From contig JBFWQO010000016.1 in the NCBI GenBank assembly GCA_050249415.1, positions 1-64,000 on the forward strand: a stretch of DNA of 64,000 nt. Direction: 5' to 3'. A model generated the notes under the pieces. The model had not been told where the DNA came from and searched no databases. It saw only the letters and a program-made list of their open reading frames with translations. Every line of letters starts with the position of its first letter. The stretch's first letter is position 1. The position numbers were made by a program, and so were the translations under genes. Below are positions 17,828 through 27,261 of this stretch, piece by piece. This DNA comes from CADEFQ01 sp050249415. Its GTDB lineage: Bacteria > Pseudomonadota > Gammaproteobacteria > Steroidobacterales > Steroidobacteraceae.

Positions 17828-17856
17828 GGCTACCGGCACAGTGCCCGCAAGGACAC

Positions 17857-19767
17857 TCAGGCGACCTTCATGCGCTTCTTGCGCTCGTCCGCGATGCGCC
17901 GTGCCCACTTGGTGAACTGCGGCTGTTGCGGGGGCTCGAGGCCGGTCTCGGCCTTGCAGCGCGTCTTCAGTTCCTCGACCGACTCGAAGCCGCGATCGAA
18001 CAGCTTGACCGGCCCGCGATCGGCCGCCATTTTCGTACGCAGGGCCGCGCTGGCCGCCGCATCGACCGTGCCGTCGTCCCTGATGACGACGCCGTAGCGG
18101 CGCGCGCCCTCGACCGTGACGAGCCCGGCTTCGACGTCGAAGTGCACCCGCCCGGTTTCACGCTCGAGCGGGTCGCCGCAGCCGCCGCCGCCCCAGGTGT
18201 CGGCGAGCAACAGATCGCCGGCTTCCACCTTGATGCGATCGAGCTTCGACTCGAGCAGCTGCTCGGTGCCGTCGCTGCGCACCAGGGTCTTGCGGCTGCG
18301 CGCGCCCGGCAGGCCGCCGTTGACGCCCCACGGATAGGTGAGCCAGCGGTCGTCGTGGATCGAGATTTCGCCCGGCTCGAGGAAACGATAGCCGATGCGC
18401 AGCCCGTTGCCGCCGCGGTTTCTGCCGGGGCCGCCCGAATCCGGAATGGTCTCGTAGATGTCGATGCGTAGCGGGAAGTAGCTCTCGAGGAACTCGTTCG
18501 GCACGTTGGTGAACGAGGGCCACAGCGAGTGTCCGTCCGGCCCGTCGCCGAACGGTTTGCCCGGGATGCCGCCGAAGCTGATCTGGTACAGCTGGTACCA
18601 GTCGCCGTTCCTGTCGTAGCCCGAGTACATGAAGTGCGGGCTGTCCGAGAAACCCGCCGCGCACATGAACTGCGGATTGCCCTGACCCAGCAGGCCGCCG
18701 AGGATGTCGAAGATGCGCCCGAGCGCGTGTGTGCGGCACGACAGCGCGGCCGGATGCAGCGGCTTCAGCAGCGTGCCCGGCGGGATGCGCACCTCCATCA
18801 GGTCGTAGAAGCCGTCGTTGAAGAGGATCTGCGGGTCGAACACCATGATCATGTAGACGCCGGCGAACATCTTGAACATCTCTTCGTTCAAGAGGAAGTT
18901 GATCGACGACAGCGACTGCGGGTCGGTGCCCGCGAAGTCGAAGATGCACTTGTCACCCTCGCGCCACATGCTGCACGCGATCTTGTACGGCCCCATGTTC
19001 AGGCCGTCGTCGCAGATATAGTCCTCGAAATACTGTTTGGTCTCCGGCACCGTGCGGCGGATCAGCTCGCGCATCGCGCGCTTGTTGCGCTCGAGCATTG
19101 CGTGCATCGCGGAATAGAACACGTCGTCGCCGAAGCGCCCGGCGATCTCGACGCAGCGGATACCCGCGGTACGCAGCGCCGCCGTGATCGCGTTGAAGTC
19201 CGACAGGTTCCAGTGCGGCAGGCGGCAGTTGTGCAGCAGGATCTTCAGCACGTCCTCCTGCAGCTTGCCTCCGCGGTAGATCTTCACCGGCGGCGTGCGC
19301 ACGCCCTCCTCGAAGATCTGTCGCGCGTCGGTCGGCAGCGAGCCCGGCACCTTGCCGCCCACGTCGGTCATGTGGCCGAACATGGCCGACCAGGCGATCA
19401 GGCGCTTCTGCTTGTAGATCGGCATCAGCATCAGCCAGTCGTTCGCGTGGCTGATCGCGCCGTTGACCGCATACGGATCGTTCGTCAGGAAGATGTCGCC
19501 TTCCTCGATCGTGCCGTCGTAGCCCTGCATGAAGCCCCAGATGAACGAGCCGAACTGGCCGACGACCATCTTGCCCTCGACGTTCGCGATCATCGGGAAC
19601 TCGTCGTGCTGCTCGCGGATGCCCGGCGACATCGCGGTGCGGAACAGCACGGTGTCCATCTCGTAGCGCGCATTGCGCAGCGCGCTCTCGATGATGTCGA
19701 TCGTGACCGTGTCGACCTTGAGCTTCTTGAACGGCTTGCTGTTGCCTTGGATGATTCTGGCGGGCAT
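17857..19767 (-). CDS. hyuB: Hydantoinase B / oxoprolinase-family subunit
   Basis: 636 residues of the HyuB family: IRNARYEMDTVLFRTAMSPGIREQHDEF near the start, FLTNDPYAVNGAISH, GGNGLRIGYRF and GGGGCGDPLER. With HyuA it forms an ATP-dependent enzyme that opens a lactam or hydantoin ring (N-methylhydantoinase type) or carboxylates a ketone (acetone-carboxylase type). No third small subunit typical of acetone carboxylase is adjacent, which favours the ring-opening type. The gap to hyuA is 5 bp. The ATG at 19767 is the natural start. Confidence 0.87.
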   Translation of the reverse strand: MPARIIQGNSKPFKKLKVDTVTIDIIESALRNARYEMDTVLFRTAMSPGIREQHDEFPMIANVEGKMVVGQFGSFIWGFMQGYDGTIEEGDIFLTNDPYAVNGAISHANDWLMLMPIYKQKRLIAWSAMFGHMTDVGGKVPGSLPTDARQIFEEGVRTPPVKIYRGGKLQEDVLKILLHNCRLPHWNLSDFNAITAALRTAGIRCVEIAGRFGDDVFYSAMHAMLERNKRAMRELIRRTVPETKQYFEDYICDDGLNMGPYKIACSMWREGDKCIFDFAGTDPQSLSSINFLLNEEMFKMFAGVYMIMVFDPQILFNDGFYDLMEVRIPPGTLLKPLHPAALSCRTHALGRIFDILGGLLGQGNPQFMCAAGFSDSPHFMYSGYDRNGDWYQLYQISFGGIPGKPFGDGPDGHSLWPSFTNVPNEFLESYFPLRIDIYETIPDSGGPGRNRGGNGLRIGYRFLEPGEISIHDDRWLTYPWGVNGGLPGARSRKTLVRSDGTEQLLESKLDRIKVEAGDLLLADTWGGGGCGDPLERETGRVHFDVEAGLVTVEGARRYGVVIRDDGTVDAAASAALRTKMAADRGPVKLFDRGFESVEELKTRCKAETGLEPPQQPQFTKWARRIADERKKRMKVA

Positions 19768-19772
19768 GGAAC

Positions 19773-21857
19773 TTACCTCTTCGCCTTGCGGGCCGGCTTC
19801 TTGTAGCCGTCCGGATAGATCAGGATGCAGCCGACCTTGTCGACGACGCCGTGGTGCTTCGGCAGGATCACGCTCGTCGAGTCCATCTCGACGATGACCG
19901 CGGGCCCCTTCAGCCTGTTGCCGGCGCGCAGCTTCGTACGGTCGTAGACCGTGGCCGTGAGGTCCTTGCCGTCCATGTAGACCTTCTGCCGGCCGATCGC
20001 CGCGGCTTTCGGATCGCTGCCCCCCTTCGCGAGATCGGGGCGCTTCAGCGCGACGGGCTTGCCCTGCACGGCAGCGCGCAGCGTCACGAGCTCGTGCTCG
20101 AGCGCGAGCGCGAACGTGAACAGGCGTTTGTGCTCGGCGTCGAATTTCCCGGAGATCGCGCCGAGGCCCTGCTTCTCGAGATCCCTGATGTCGAGGTCGA
20201 CCGTGAGACGCAGGCCCTGACCGTGGTAGCGCAGGTCGACCTGCCATTGCGTGCGCATCTCGCTCTTCGGCACGCCTTCGCGCTCGAGCGACTCCGAGGC
20301 TTCCGCCGCGAGCGTACGCAGGATCTTCACGATCTCCCTCGCGCTCGTGTCGGAGAACTTGCGCACGAACGTGCGTGCGCGCTCGTCGCGCACGGCGGTG
20401 GTCGCATCGCCGAGCGCGCACAGCACGCCCGGCCCCGGCGGGATGATCGACGGCCACGACCCGAGCAGACGCGACAGCGCATTGGCGTGCAGCGGCCCGG
20501 CGCCGCCGAAGGCGATCAGCGCGTAATCGCGCGGATCGTAGCCCTGCTCGACCGAGACGAGCCGCAGCGCCCCGACCATGTTCTCGTTGACGATGTTGTA
20601 GATGCCGAGCGCCGCGTCCTTGCGCGACAGCCGCAACGCATCGGCGACCTTCTGGATGGCGGCCCCCGCCAGTTCGCGATCGAGCTCCATGTCGCCGCCG
20701 AGCTTCTGTCCTTCGGGCAGGTAGCCGAGCACGATGCTCGCGTCGGTCATCGTCGGTTCGGTGCCGCCGCGGTTGTAGGCGGCGGGGCCCGGATCGGCAC
20801 CCGCGCTCTGCGGCCCGACGCGCAGCGCCTTCGTCAGCTCCGGCACGTGCGCGATGGAGCCGCCGCCGGCACCCACGGTGCGGATGTCGACCGAGGAGGC
20901 ACGCACGGTGACGTCGCCGACAGTCGTTTCACGGCGCAGGCGCGGCGCGCCGTCCTGGATGAGCGCCACGTCGGTCGAAGTACCACCGACGTCGGCGGTG
21001 AGCAGGTTCGGGAAGCCCGACTGCAGCGCGACCCAGACGGCGCCGGTCACCCCGCCCGCGGGGCCCGACATCAGCAGGTTCACCGGGAACTCCTCCGAGG
21101 ATTTCGCCGAGGCGAGCCCGCCGTCCGAGCGCAGGATGTGCAGCTTCACATCCTCGCCCTTGATCGAGAGCTTCGATTTCAGGTTGCGCACGTACTTCGC
21201 GACGCGCGGGCGCACGTAGGAGTTCGCGACGGTCGTGACGGTGCGCTCGTATTCCTGCATTTCCGGCACGACTTCCGACGACAGCGACACCGGCACGTCC
21301 GGCAGTTCCTCGCCGGCGATCTCGCGGATGCGCTTCTCGTGCGCGTCGTTCGCGAACGAATTGACGAGCGACACGGTGAGTGCCTCGATGTTCTTCGATT
21401 TGAGCTCGCGCAGCGCACCGCGCAGCTGGCTCTCGTCGAGCGCGTGGACGATCTCGCCTTTGGCGCTCACGCGCTCGTCTGCCTCGATCGTGCACGCGAG
21501 GGGCGCGAGCGGCAGGCTCTTGTTGTAGATCACCCAGCCGCCGAGTCCCCCGGGGACGAACGAGCGGGCGATCTGCAGCACCTGGCGGTAACCCTTGGTG
21601 GTCACGAGGCCGCACCTGGCGCCCGTGCCCGTGAGCACGGTGTTCGTCGCGACGGTGGTCCCGTGCATCACGTGCAGGATTTCCGCCGGATCGACGCCCG
21701 CGTACTCGCAGACGCGCATCATGCCGTTGACCACGCCGATCGACTGGTCGGCCGGTGTGCTCGGCACTTTCGCGGACCAGGTCTTGCCGGACTTATCGTG
21801 GACCAGCAACAGGTCGGTGAAAGTACCGCCCACGTCCACACCCAATCGATATGCCAT
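19773..21857 (-). CDS. hyuA: Hydantoinase A / oxoprolinase-family subunit
   Basis: 694 residues. The N-terminus LGVDVGGTFTDLLLV is the phosphate-binding signature of the HyuA/oxoprolinase ATPase fold. Further family blocks are HGTTVATNTVL, GPAGGVTGA, DVGGTSTDVAL and FGGAGPLHA. It provides the ATPase half of the HyuA-HyuB complex. The ATG at 21857 is preceded by an AGGAG ribosome site six bases away. It is the first gene of the minus-strand hyuA-hyuB-cysteine hydrolase group. About 120 bp without a recognised gene separates it from the lyase gene upstream. Confidence 0.88.
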   Translation of the reverse strand: MAYRLGVDVGGTFTDLLLVHDKSGKTWSAKVPSTPADQSIGVVNGMMRVCEYAGVDPAEILHVMHGTTVATNTVLTGTGARCGLVTTKGYRQVLQIARSFVPGGLGGWVIYNKSLPLAPLACTIEADERVSAKGEIVHALDESQLRGALRELKSKNIEALTVSLVNSFANDAHEKRIREIAGEELPDVPVSLSSEVVPEMQEYERTVTTVANSYVRPRVAKYVRNLKSKLSIKGEDVKLHILRSDGGLASAKSSEEFPVNLLMSGPAGGVTGAVWVALQSGFPNLLTADVGGTSTDVALIQDGAPRLRRETTVGDVTVRASSVDIRTVGAGGGSIAHVPELTKALRVGPQSAGADPGPAAYNRGGTEPTMTDASIVLGYLPEGQKLGGDMELDRELAGAAIQKVADALRLSRKDAALGIYNIVNENMVGALRLVSVEQGYDPRDYALIAFGGAGPLHANALSRLLGSWPSIIPPGPGVLCALGDATTAVRDERARTFVRKFSDTSAREIVKILRTLAAEASESLEREGVPKSEMRTQWQVDLRYHGQGLRLTVDLDIRDLEKQGLGAISGKFDAEHKRLFTFALALEHELVTLRAAVQGKPVALKRPDLAKGGSDPKAAAIGRQKVYMDGKDLTATVYDRTKLRAGNRLKGPAVIVEMDSTSVILPKHHGVVDKVGCILIYPDGYKKPARKAKR

Positions 21858-21981
21858 GACTGCTCCTGAAGGATTCACCGCGCGGTCACGTGCCGCCTGC
21901 AGCGTCCGGAGTATGGTGTCTCGCCTCGGGGGTCCGCAATGCGCGGAACACGTACATCCACCGGCCGTGCGGGCCCTGTGA

Positions 21982-22902
21982 TCAGGCGGCCCGCCCGGTC
22001 ACGATACGTGGAAAGTTGCCGGCCTTGACGAGCATGCCGGGCACCGTTCGGCCCAATGTTTCCTGCAACCACTGGCTGGTCGCGATGAGCGCGTCGAGAT
22101 CGACGCCGGTCGCACAGCCGCCCCGCGCGAGCATATAGACGAGATCTTCGGTGGGAATGTTGCCGGTCGCCGCGGGCGCAAAGGGACATCCGCCGATGCC
22201 GCCCGTGCTCGCATCGAGCGTCACGACGCCCGCCTGCACGGCGGCCCACGCATTGGCGAGGCCCGTGTTGCGCGTGTTGTGGAAGTGCGCACGCAGCCTG
22301 GTCGCAGGCGCAATGGCCGCGCGCACGGCGCCCACGAGATCGGTGACCTGCGCGGGCACGCCGACGCCGATCGTGTCGGCGAGCGCGATCTCGAACGGTT
22401 CGGCCTCGGCACAGCGGCGCGCTACATCGACGACGCGCTCGGGCGGCATCTCGCCTTCGAACGGGCAACCGAAGGCTGCCGATACGGTGACCTGCGCCCG
22501 GATGCCCGCGGCCTTCGCAGCCTGCGCGATGTCGAGCCACGCGGCGATCGATTCGTCGGTGCCGACACCCTGGTTGCGACGGTTGAACGTGTCGCTCGCG
22601 ACCACGGCCATGCCGATCTCATTGCAGCCCGCCGCGATGGCGCGGTCGAAGCCCCTGCGATTCAGGACGAGGCCCACGTAGTGGACATCCGGGCGCTTTG
22701 CGAGCCCCGCGAGCACCTGCTCCGCGTCGGCCATCTGCGGCACGCGTTTCGGGTTCACGAAGCTCGCGACTTCGATGCGGCGCAGGCCCGCCGCAACCAG
22801 GCGCTCGATGAAGGCGATCTTCGCCGCCGTCGGCATGATGCCCGGCTCGCTCTGCAGCCCGTCGCGCGGGCCCACTTCGACGATTTCGATGCTACGCATC
22901 AT
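21982..22902 (-). CDS. Hydroxymethylglutaryl-CoA lyase family protein
   Basis: 306 residues, a DRE-TIM metallolyase: metal-site motif GPRDGLQSE (Arg13, Asp14), AHFHNTRNTG, and the HMG-CoA-lyase signature GGIGGCPFAPAATGN with catalytic Cys239. It cleaves a 3-hydroxy-3-methylglutaryl-CoA-like thioester into two smaller units. It begins divergently from the CaiB gene (88 bp apart), so a CoA-activated acid made by CaiB could be its substrate. Two adjacent ATGs exist at 22902 and 22899. Confidence 0.9.
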   Translation of the reverse strand: MMRSIEIVEVGPRDGLQSEPGIMPTAAKIAFIERLVAAGLRRIEVASFVNPKRVPQMADAEQVLAGLAKRPDVHYVGLVLNRRGFDRAIAAGCNEIGMAVVASDTFNRRNQGVGTDESIAAWLDIAQAAKAAGIRAQVTVSAAFGCPFEGEMPPERVVDVARRCAEAEPFEIALADTIGVGVPAQVTDLVGAVRAAIAPATRLRAHFHNTRNTGLANAWAAVQAGVVTLDASTGGIGGCPFAPAATGNIPTEDLVYMLARGGCATGVDLDALIATSQWLQETLGRTVPGMLVKAGNFPRIVTGRAA

Positions 22903-22990
22903 TGCCTATTCCACTGCCACGACCGTACATGCTTCGATTCTAGCCCGACCCCGCGGGAGACGCCCGCCATTCAACCTGCGAGAGACCCAT

Positions 22991-24208
22991 ATGTCCGGAC
23001 AACCTGCCCCCTTCAAGAACGGCCCTCTCGCGGACCTGCGGGTGATCGAGATGGGTACGCTGCTCGCCGGCCCCTTCTGCGGCCAGATCCTCGGCGACAT
23101 GGGCGCGGAGGTCATCAAGATCGAGCCGCCGGGCCAGGGCGACCCGATGCGCGTGTGGGGCCGCGAGAAGGCACACGGCAAGTCGCTGTGGTGGCCCGTG
23201 GTCGGGCGCAACAAGAAGGCGGTCACGCTCGACATGCGCCAGGCAGAAGGACAGAGCATTCTCAAGGAGTTAGTCGCGAAAGCTGATTTTCTACTCGAGA
23301 ATTTCAGGCCGGGCACGATGGAGAAATGGGGCTGCAGCTACGAGGCGCTCTCGCGCATCAATCCGCGCCTGATCATGATTCGCGTGTCGGGCTTCGGCCA
23401 GACCGGGCCCTATGCCACGCAGGCGGGCTTTGGCGCCATCGGCGAGGCGATGGGCGGGCTGCGCTATGTGTGCGGGGATCCCTCGACGCCGCCCTCGCGC
23501 ATGGGCATCAGCATCGGCGATTCGCTCGCGGCCACGTTCGCGAGCGTCGGCGCGCTGTCGGCCTTGCACTACCGCGAGAAGACCGGCCGCGGACAGGTGG
23601 TCGATTCGGCGATCTACGAGGCCGTGCTCAACATGATGGAATCGCTCGTCACCGAATACGACAAGACGGGCTACATCCGCGAGCGCACCGGCGCGATCCT
23701 GCCGAATGTCGCGCCGTCGAACATCTACCCGACCGCCGACGGCCAGATGGTGCTGATCGCGGCCAACCAGGACACCGTGTTCGGGCGCCTCGCCGAAGCG
23801 ATGGGCCGCCCCGAACTCGCGCAGGACCCGAAGTACGCGACCCACTCCGCCCGCGGCGCGAACCAGGCCGAGCTCGATGCGCTGGTCGGGCGCTGGACCG
23901 CGACGCAGACACGCGGAGAGGTCCTCGCGGCGATGGAGCAGGCCGGCGTCCCGGCGGGGCTCATCTACCGGGCCCCCGACATGCTCGAAGATCCGCATTT
24001 CAAGGCGCGTGCGGCCATCGTGCCGACGCAGCACCCCGACTTCGGCGACCTCAGGATGCAGAATGTTGCGCCGAAGCTTTCCGAGACGCCGGGCGCGATC
24101 CGCACGCCGGCGCCCGCGATGGGCCAGCACAATGAAGAGGTCTACCTCGGTCTCCTCGGCATGGCGCGCGAACGCTACGACGCGCTCGCCGCGCGCAAGG
24201 TGATCTGA
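22991..24208 (+). CDS. CaiB/BaiF-family CoA-transferase
   Basis: 405 residues of class III CoA-transferase: VIEMGTLLAGPFCGQILGDM, AEVIKIEPP, FLLENFRPGTMEKWG, and SGFGQTGPY. The residue used as catalytic Asp in formyl-CoA transferase falls in AGFGAIGEAMGG and reads Gly148. A sub-branch of the family shares this GFG pattern, so it may use another residue. It should move CoA between carboxylic acids. It is the first of four plus-strand genes joined by gaps of 4 bp or by ATGA overlaps. Confidence 0.88.
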   Translation: MSGQPAPFKNGPLADLRVIEMGTLLAGPFCGQILGDMGAEVIKIEPPGQGDPMRVWGREKAHGKSLWWPVVGRNKKAVTLDMRQAEGQSILKELVAKADFLLENFRPGTMEKWGCSYEALSRINPRLIMIRVSGFGQTGPYATQAGFGAIGEAMGGLRYVCGDPSTPPSRMGISIGDSLAATFASVGALSALHYREKTGRGQVVDSAIYEAVLNMMESLVTEYDKTGYIRERTGAILPNVAPSNIYPTADGQMVLIAANQDTVFGRLAEAMGRPELAQDPKYATHSARGANQAELDALVGRWTATQTRGEVLAAMEQAGVPAGLIYRAPDMLEDPHFKARAAIVPTQHPDFGDLRMQNVAPKLSETPGAIRTPAPAMGQHNEEVYLGLLGMARERYDALAARKVI

Positions 24209-24212
24209 GCGC

Positions 24213-24848
24213 ATGGCCGAGACGCTCGAGCAGAACTACGCGCGCGGCGGCTTCGGCCAGTCGCTCGCATTCGGCCCGCGGCCCGCGCTGCTGGTGATCG
24301 ATTTCGTGCAGGCCTATCTCGTCCCGGGCTCGCCGCTCTACGCCGGCGTCGAAGCGGCGCGCGACGCCTGCGTCCTGTTGCTCGACGCCGCGCGCAAGGC
24401 CGCCATCCCGGTGCTGCACACGAATGTCGCGTACCAGCCGGGCGGCCGCGACGGCGGGGTGTTCTTTCGCAAGGTTCCCGCCCTCGCCTGCTTCGAGGCG
24501 GGCGCGCATCCCGAACTCGCGGCGTTTGCCCCGGGCCTCGAGCCGCGCGCCGGCGAGACCGTGGTCACGAAGCAGTACGCGAGCGCCTTCTTCGGTACCT
24601 CGCTCGCGCCGACCCTGACCTCGCTCGGTGTCGATACCGTCCTGATCGGCGGCGTATCCACGAGCGGCTGCGTGCGCGCGAGCGCCGTCGATTGCTGCCA
24701 GCACGGCTTCGTGCCGGTCGTCGTGCGCGATGCGGTCGGCGACCGTGCGGCCGGCCCGCACGAGGCGAACCTGTTCGACCTGCAGGCGAAGTACGCCGAA
24801 GTCACCGATCTCGCGACCGCGCGCCGCTATCTCGCCGGCCTCGCATGA
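24213..24848 (+). CDS. Cysteine hydrolase, isochorismatase superfamily (second copy)
   Basis: 211 residues with Asp30 (LLVIDFVQ), Lys120 (VVTKQYAS) and Cys153 (STSGCVRAS), the complete superfamily triad. It is a diverged paralogue of the protein at 17198, sharing the SGCVRAS active site but with a different insertion before the Lys. An N-carbamoyl or maleamate-type amidohydrolase role is likely. It starts 4 bp after the CaiB stop and ends overlapping the VOC gene (ATGA). Confidence 0.86.
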   Translation: MAETLEQNYARGGFGQSLAFGPRPALLVIDFVQAYLVPGSPLYAGVEAARDACVLLLDAARKAAIPVLHTNVAYQPGGRDGGVFFRKVPALACFEAGAHPELAAFAPGLEPRAGETVVTKQYASAFFGTSLAPTLTSLGVDTVLIGGVSTSGCVRASAVDCCQHGFVPVVVRDAVGDRAAGPHEANLFDLQAKYAEVTDLATARRYLAGLA

Positions 24849-25741
24849 CCGCGCTCGGGCCCATTGCGGCGGTCACCGTCGCAACGCCGGAACTGCAAGC
24901 CTCGATCGATGCCTGGCACCTGCACCTCGGCTATGAACTCGTGGAGCGTGAACGCATATCCCCGGCGCTCGCCGCACAGTTCGGCCGGCCCGGGCTCGCC
25001 GGCCGACAGTACGCGCTGATGCTGCCTGCGGGCGAAGGCCAGACCTGGCTGCGCTTCATCGAGAACAAACCGGACTTCGCCTATCGGCCCTTCCGCCACA
25101 TGGGCTGGAATGCCGCCGAACTGATGGTGCAGGACACCGACCTCGCGGCAGAGCGGCTCGCGCAGTCCGCGTTTCGCGTGATCGGTCCGCCCGCGAACCT
25201 CTCCATCAGCGACAAGATCCGCGCGATGCAGGCGCTCGGGCCGTCGAACGAGGGCGTCTACCTCACCTCGTTCAGTGAAAAGCTCGCCGCCTTCGACGTA
25301 CCCGACGCGAAGCACTTCATCGACCGCGTGTTCATCGTGGTCCTCGGCGGCGCTTCGTGCGAGGCATTGAGCGCCTTCTACACGAAGCACTTCGGCGTGC
25401 CGCCCGCGACGCCGGTACCGTCCGTCATCACGGTACTGTCGGCCGCCCACGGCCTCCCGGCGGATACGCGCCATCCGCTCGCGGCACTCGCCTTGCGCGG
25501 CCAGTGCTACATCGAGGCCGACGCCATGCCCGCCGGCACACTCCCGCGCACGAGTGCGCCGGGGGAACTGCCGCCCGGCGTCTCGATGGTGACCTTCCTC
25601 GTGGACCGCCTGCCGGAGGACCCGACGATCGAATGGATCGCCGCTGCGCGCACGCTGCCGCAGGCGCCGTATCATGGCCGCCGGACCGCGGTGTGCGTCG
25701 GCCCCGCGGGCGAATGGATCGAACTCGTGGAGCGCGAATGA
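24845..25741 (+). CDS. VOC-superfamily (glyoxalase/dioxygenase fold) protein
   Basis: 298 residues with two VOC-like halves. The first begins IAAVTVATPELQASIDAWHLHLGYEL, the usual opening beta-alpha unit; the second is seen around FIDRVFIVVLGGAS and SAFYTKHFGV. VOC proteins bind a metal and act as glyoxalases, dioxygenases or epimerases. The usual metal ligands are not clear by eye, so activity is open. It is co-translated with the cysteine hydrolase before it and the small protein after it (ATGA overlaps on both sides). Confidence 0.72.
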   Translation: MTALGPIAAVTVATPELQASIDAWHLHLGYELVERERISPALAAQFGRPGLAGRQYALMLPAGEGQTWLRFIENKPDFAYRPFRHMGWNAAELMVQDTDLAAERLAQSAFRVIGPPANLSISDKIRAMQALGPSNEGVYLTSFSEKLAAFDVPDAKHFIDRVFIVVLGGASCEALSAFYTKHFGVPPATPVPSVITVLSAAHGLPADTRHPLAALALRGQCYIEADAMPAGTLPRTSAPGELPPGVSMVTFLVDRLPEDPTIEWIAAARTLPQAPYHGRRTAVCVGPAGEWIELVERE

Positions 25742-26043
25742 GCGATGCCCCCACCCGGGCGAAGGGCCCGCTGCCGCAGTACTTCGACGATCCCGCCATC
25801 GATCAGTTGCACGCGGCGCTGCTGGCACTCGCCGCGGAGCTGTCCGTCGCGAACGACCGGATCGACACGCTCGAGCGGCTGCTCGCGGCGAAGGGCACCG
25901 TGCAACGGGCCGACATCGAGCGCTACGAGCCCGACGAGGCCGCGCTGCGCGAGCGCGCGGCACGGCGCGAGGCGCTCGTCGCGCGCCTGCTGCGGCCCTT
26001 CCGCGACTACCGGGAACAGCTGATCGGGCGCGCGGGGAAGTAG
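25738..26043 (+). CDS. Small hypothetical helical protein
   Basis: 101 residues, charged, without signal peptide or membrane segment. The middle (IDQLHAALLALAAELSVANDRIDTLERLL) looks like an amphipathic coiled coil; the C-terminus is Arg-rich. Family unrecognised. It starts inside the VOC stop (ATGA), so it belongs to the CaiB operon. It might be a small accessory subunit of the VOC or CoA-transferase enzyme, which is an inference from coupling alone. The 153 bp that follow contain no gene I can support. Confidence 0.6.
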   Translation: MSDAPTRAKGPLPQYFDDPAIDQLHAALLALAAELSVANDRIDTLERLLAAKGTVQRADIERYEPDEAALRERAARREALVARLLRPFRDYREQLIGRAGK

Positions 26044-26196
26044 CGCCGGGCGACGCGCGGTGGTCCGGGGAGATTTTCCGCTGCCGGCACCGCGTCCGGG
26101 AGGGGAAAATCGCGCACGGGCAGGATCTTCTGCTACCTACACCCCTGTTGCGCAGCGCAAGCTGTGCGTGTCGACCCGTCGAGGACCGGTGCGCCG

Positions 26197-27177
26197 ATGC
26201 AGCTCTCATTCCGCCGCGAGCGGTGGCCCCTCGCACGCCCCTTCAAGATTGCCCGCGCCACCCTGGACGTGGCGTACCCCGTGGTCGTGGAATTGCGCGA
26301 GGATGGCCATCGCGGCTGCGGGGAATGCGAGGTGCACGAGAGCGACCTCTCCGCCATCGAGCGAGGCCTCGATCTCCTCGCACGGATCCGCCCGCTGGTC
26401 GAAAACGGCGACTTCTCGAGGGCCACGCTGCCAGAGCTGCTCGGTGCCGGCCCGATCCGCAACGCGCTCGACTGCGCGCTGTGGGATCTCGACGCGAAGC
26501 GCGCCGGCGTGCCGGCCTGGCGGCTCGCCGGCCTCGACGCGCCACGGGCGCTGACCACCGTCTACACGATCAGTGCCGATCACCCGGTGGCGATGGCCGA
26601 GCAGGCGGCCGCCGCGCGCCGCTATCCCATCCTCAAGATCAAGCTGAAGGGCGAAGGCGATATCGCGCGCGTGGAAGCGGTGCGCGGGGCGGCGCCCGGC
26701 GCGCGGCTGATCGTGGATGCCAACGAGGCGTGGACTTTCTCGCAGCTCGAGGCGTTCACTCCCCCGCTGCGCGCGCTCGGCGTGGAACTCGTCGAGCAGC
26801 CGCTGCCGCGCGGCGCGGATGCGCCGCTCGCCGGGTTTCGTTCTCCGGTGCCGTTGTGCGCCGACGAGAGCTGTCACGACACGGGCACGCTGGCGGAGGT
26901 GGTCGGCAAGTACCAGTTCGTCAACATCAAGCTCGACAAGACCGGCGGCCTGACCGAAGCGCTGCGACTCGATGCGCAAGCGCGCCGGCTCGGGTTGCGC
27001 GTCATGGTGGGGTGCATGGTGGGCACGTCGCTCGCGATGGCGCCCGCGATGCTCGTCGCGGCCCGTGCCGAGTTCGTGGATCTCGACGGCCCGCTGCTGC
27101 TCGCGGCGGACCGGTCGCCGGGCCTGCGATTCAGGGCCACCGAGATCCAGCCGCCCACGCCGGACCTCTGGGGTTGA
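26197..27177 (+). CDS. Enolase-superfamily epimerase (dipeptide epimerase / DgcA-like N-acetyl-D-Glu racemase)
   Basis: 326 residues. Enolase-superfamily muconate-lactonizing subgroup: a Lys-x-Lys motif in LKIKLKG (residues 147-151), metal ligands Asp174 (LIVDANEAW), Glu200 (LVEQPLP) and Asp223 (CADES), and the second catalytic Lys245 in NIKLDKTGG. This pattern fits L-Ala-D/L-Glu epimerases and the DgcA N-acetyl-D-glutamate racemase. ATG 26197 has GAGGA upstream; a GTG at 26164 was not chosen. A DgcN-like DUF1611 gene lies at 37356, which supports a D-amino-acid role. An Lrp-type regulator follows. Confidence 0.82.
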   Translation: MQLSFRRERWPLARPFKIARATLDVAYPVVVELREDGHRGCGECEVHESDLSAIERGLDLLARIRPLVENGDFSRATLPELLGAGPIRNALDCALWDLDAKRAGVPAWRLAGLDAPRALTTVYTISADHPVAMAEQAAAARRYPILKIKLKGEGDIARVEAVRGAAPGARLIVDANEAWTFSQLEAFTPPLRALGVELVEQPLPRGADAPLAGFRSPVPLCADESCHDTGTLAEVVGKYQFVNIKLDKTGGLTEALRLDAQARRLGLRVMVGCMVGTSLAMAPAMLVAARAEFVDLDGPLLLAADRSPGLRFRATEIQPPTPDLWG

Positions 27178-27261
27178 GGCTCGCCGCGGGGGCGGTGTTG
27201 GCAAGTCCGATCGCAGCCGCTATCGTTTTCGCAATCCTGCCTCGAGGGTGGTGACCGGCCG

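Noticed and set aside
26072..26111. Inverted repeat GATTTTCC / GGAAAATC with a 24-bp loop before the epimerase gene
   Set aside because: Arms are short and the loop long; no T-run and no regulator evidence, so chance is likely.
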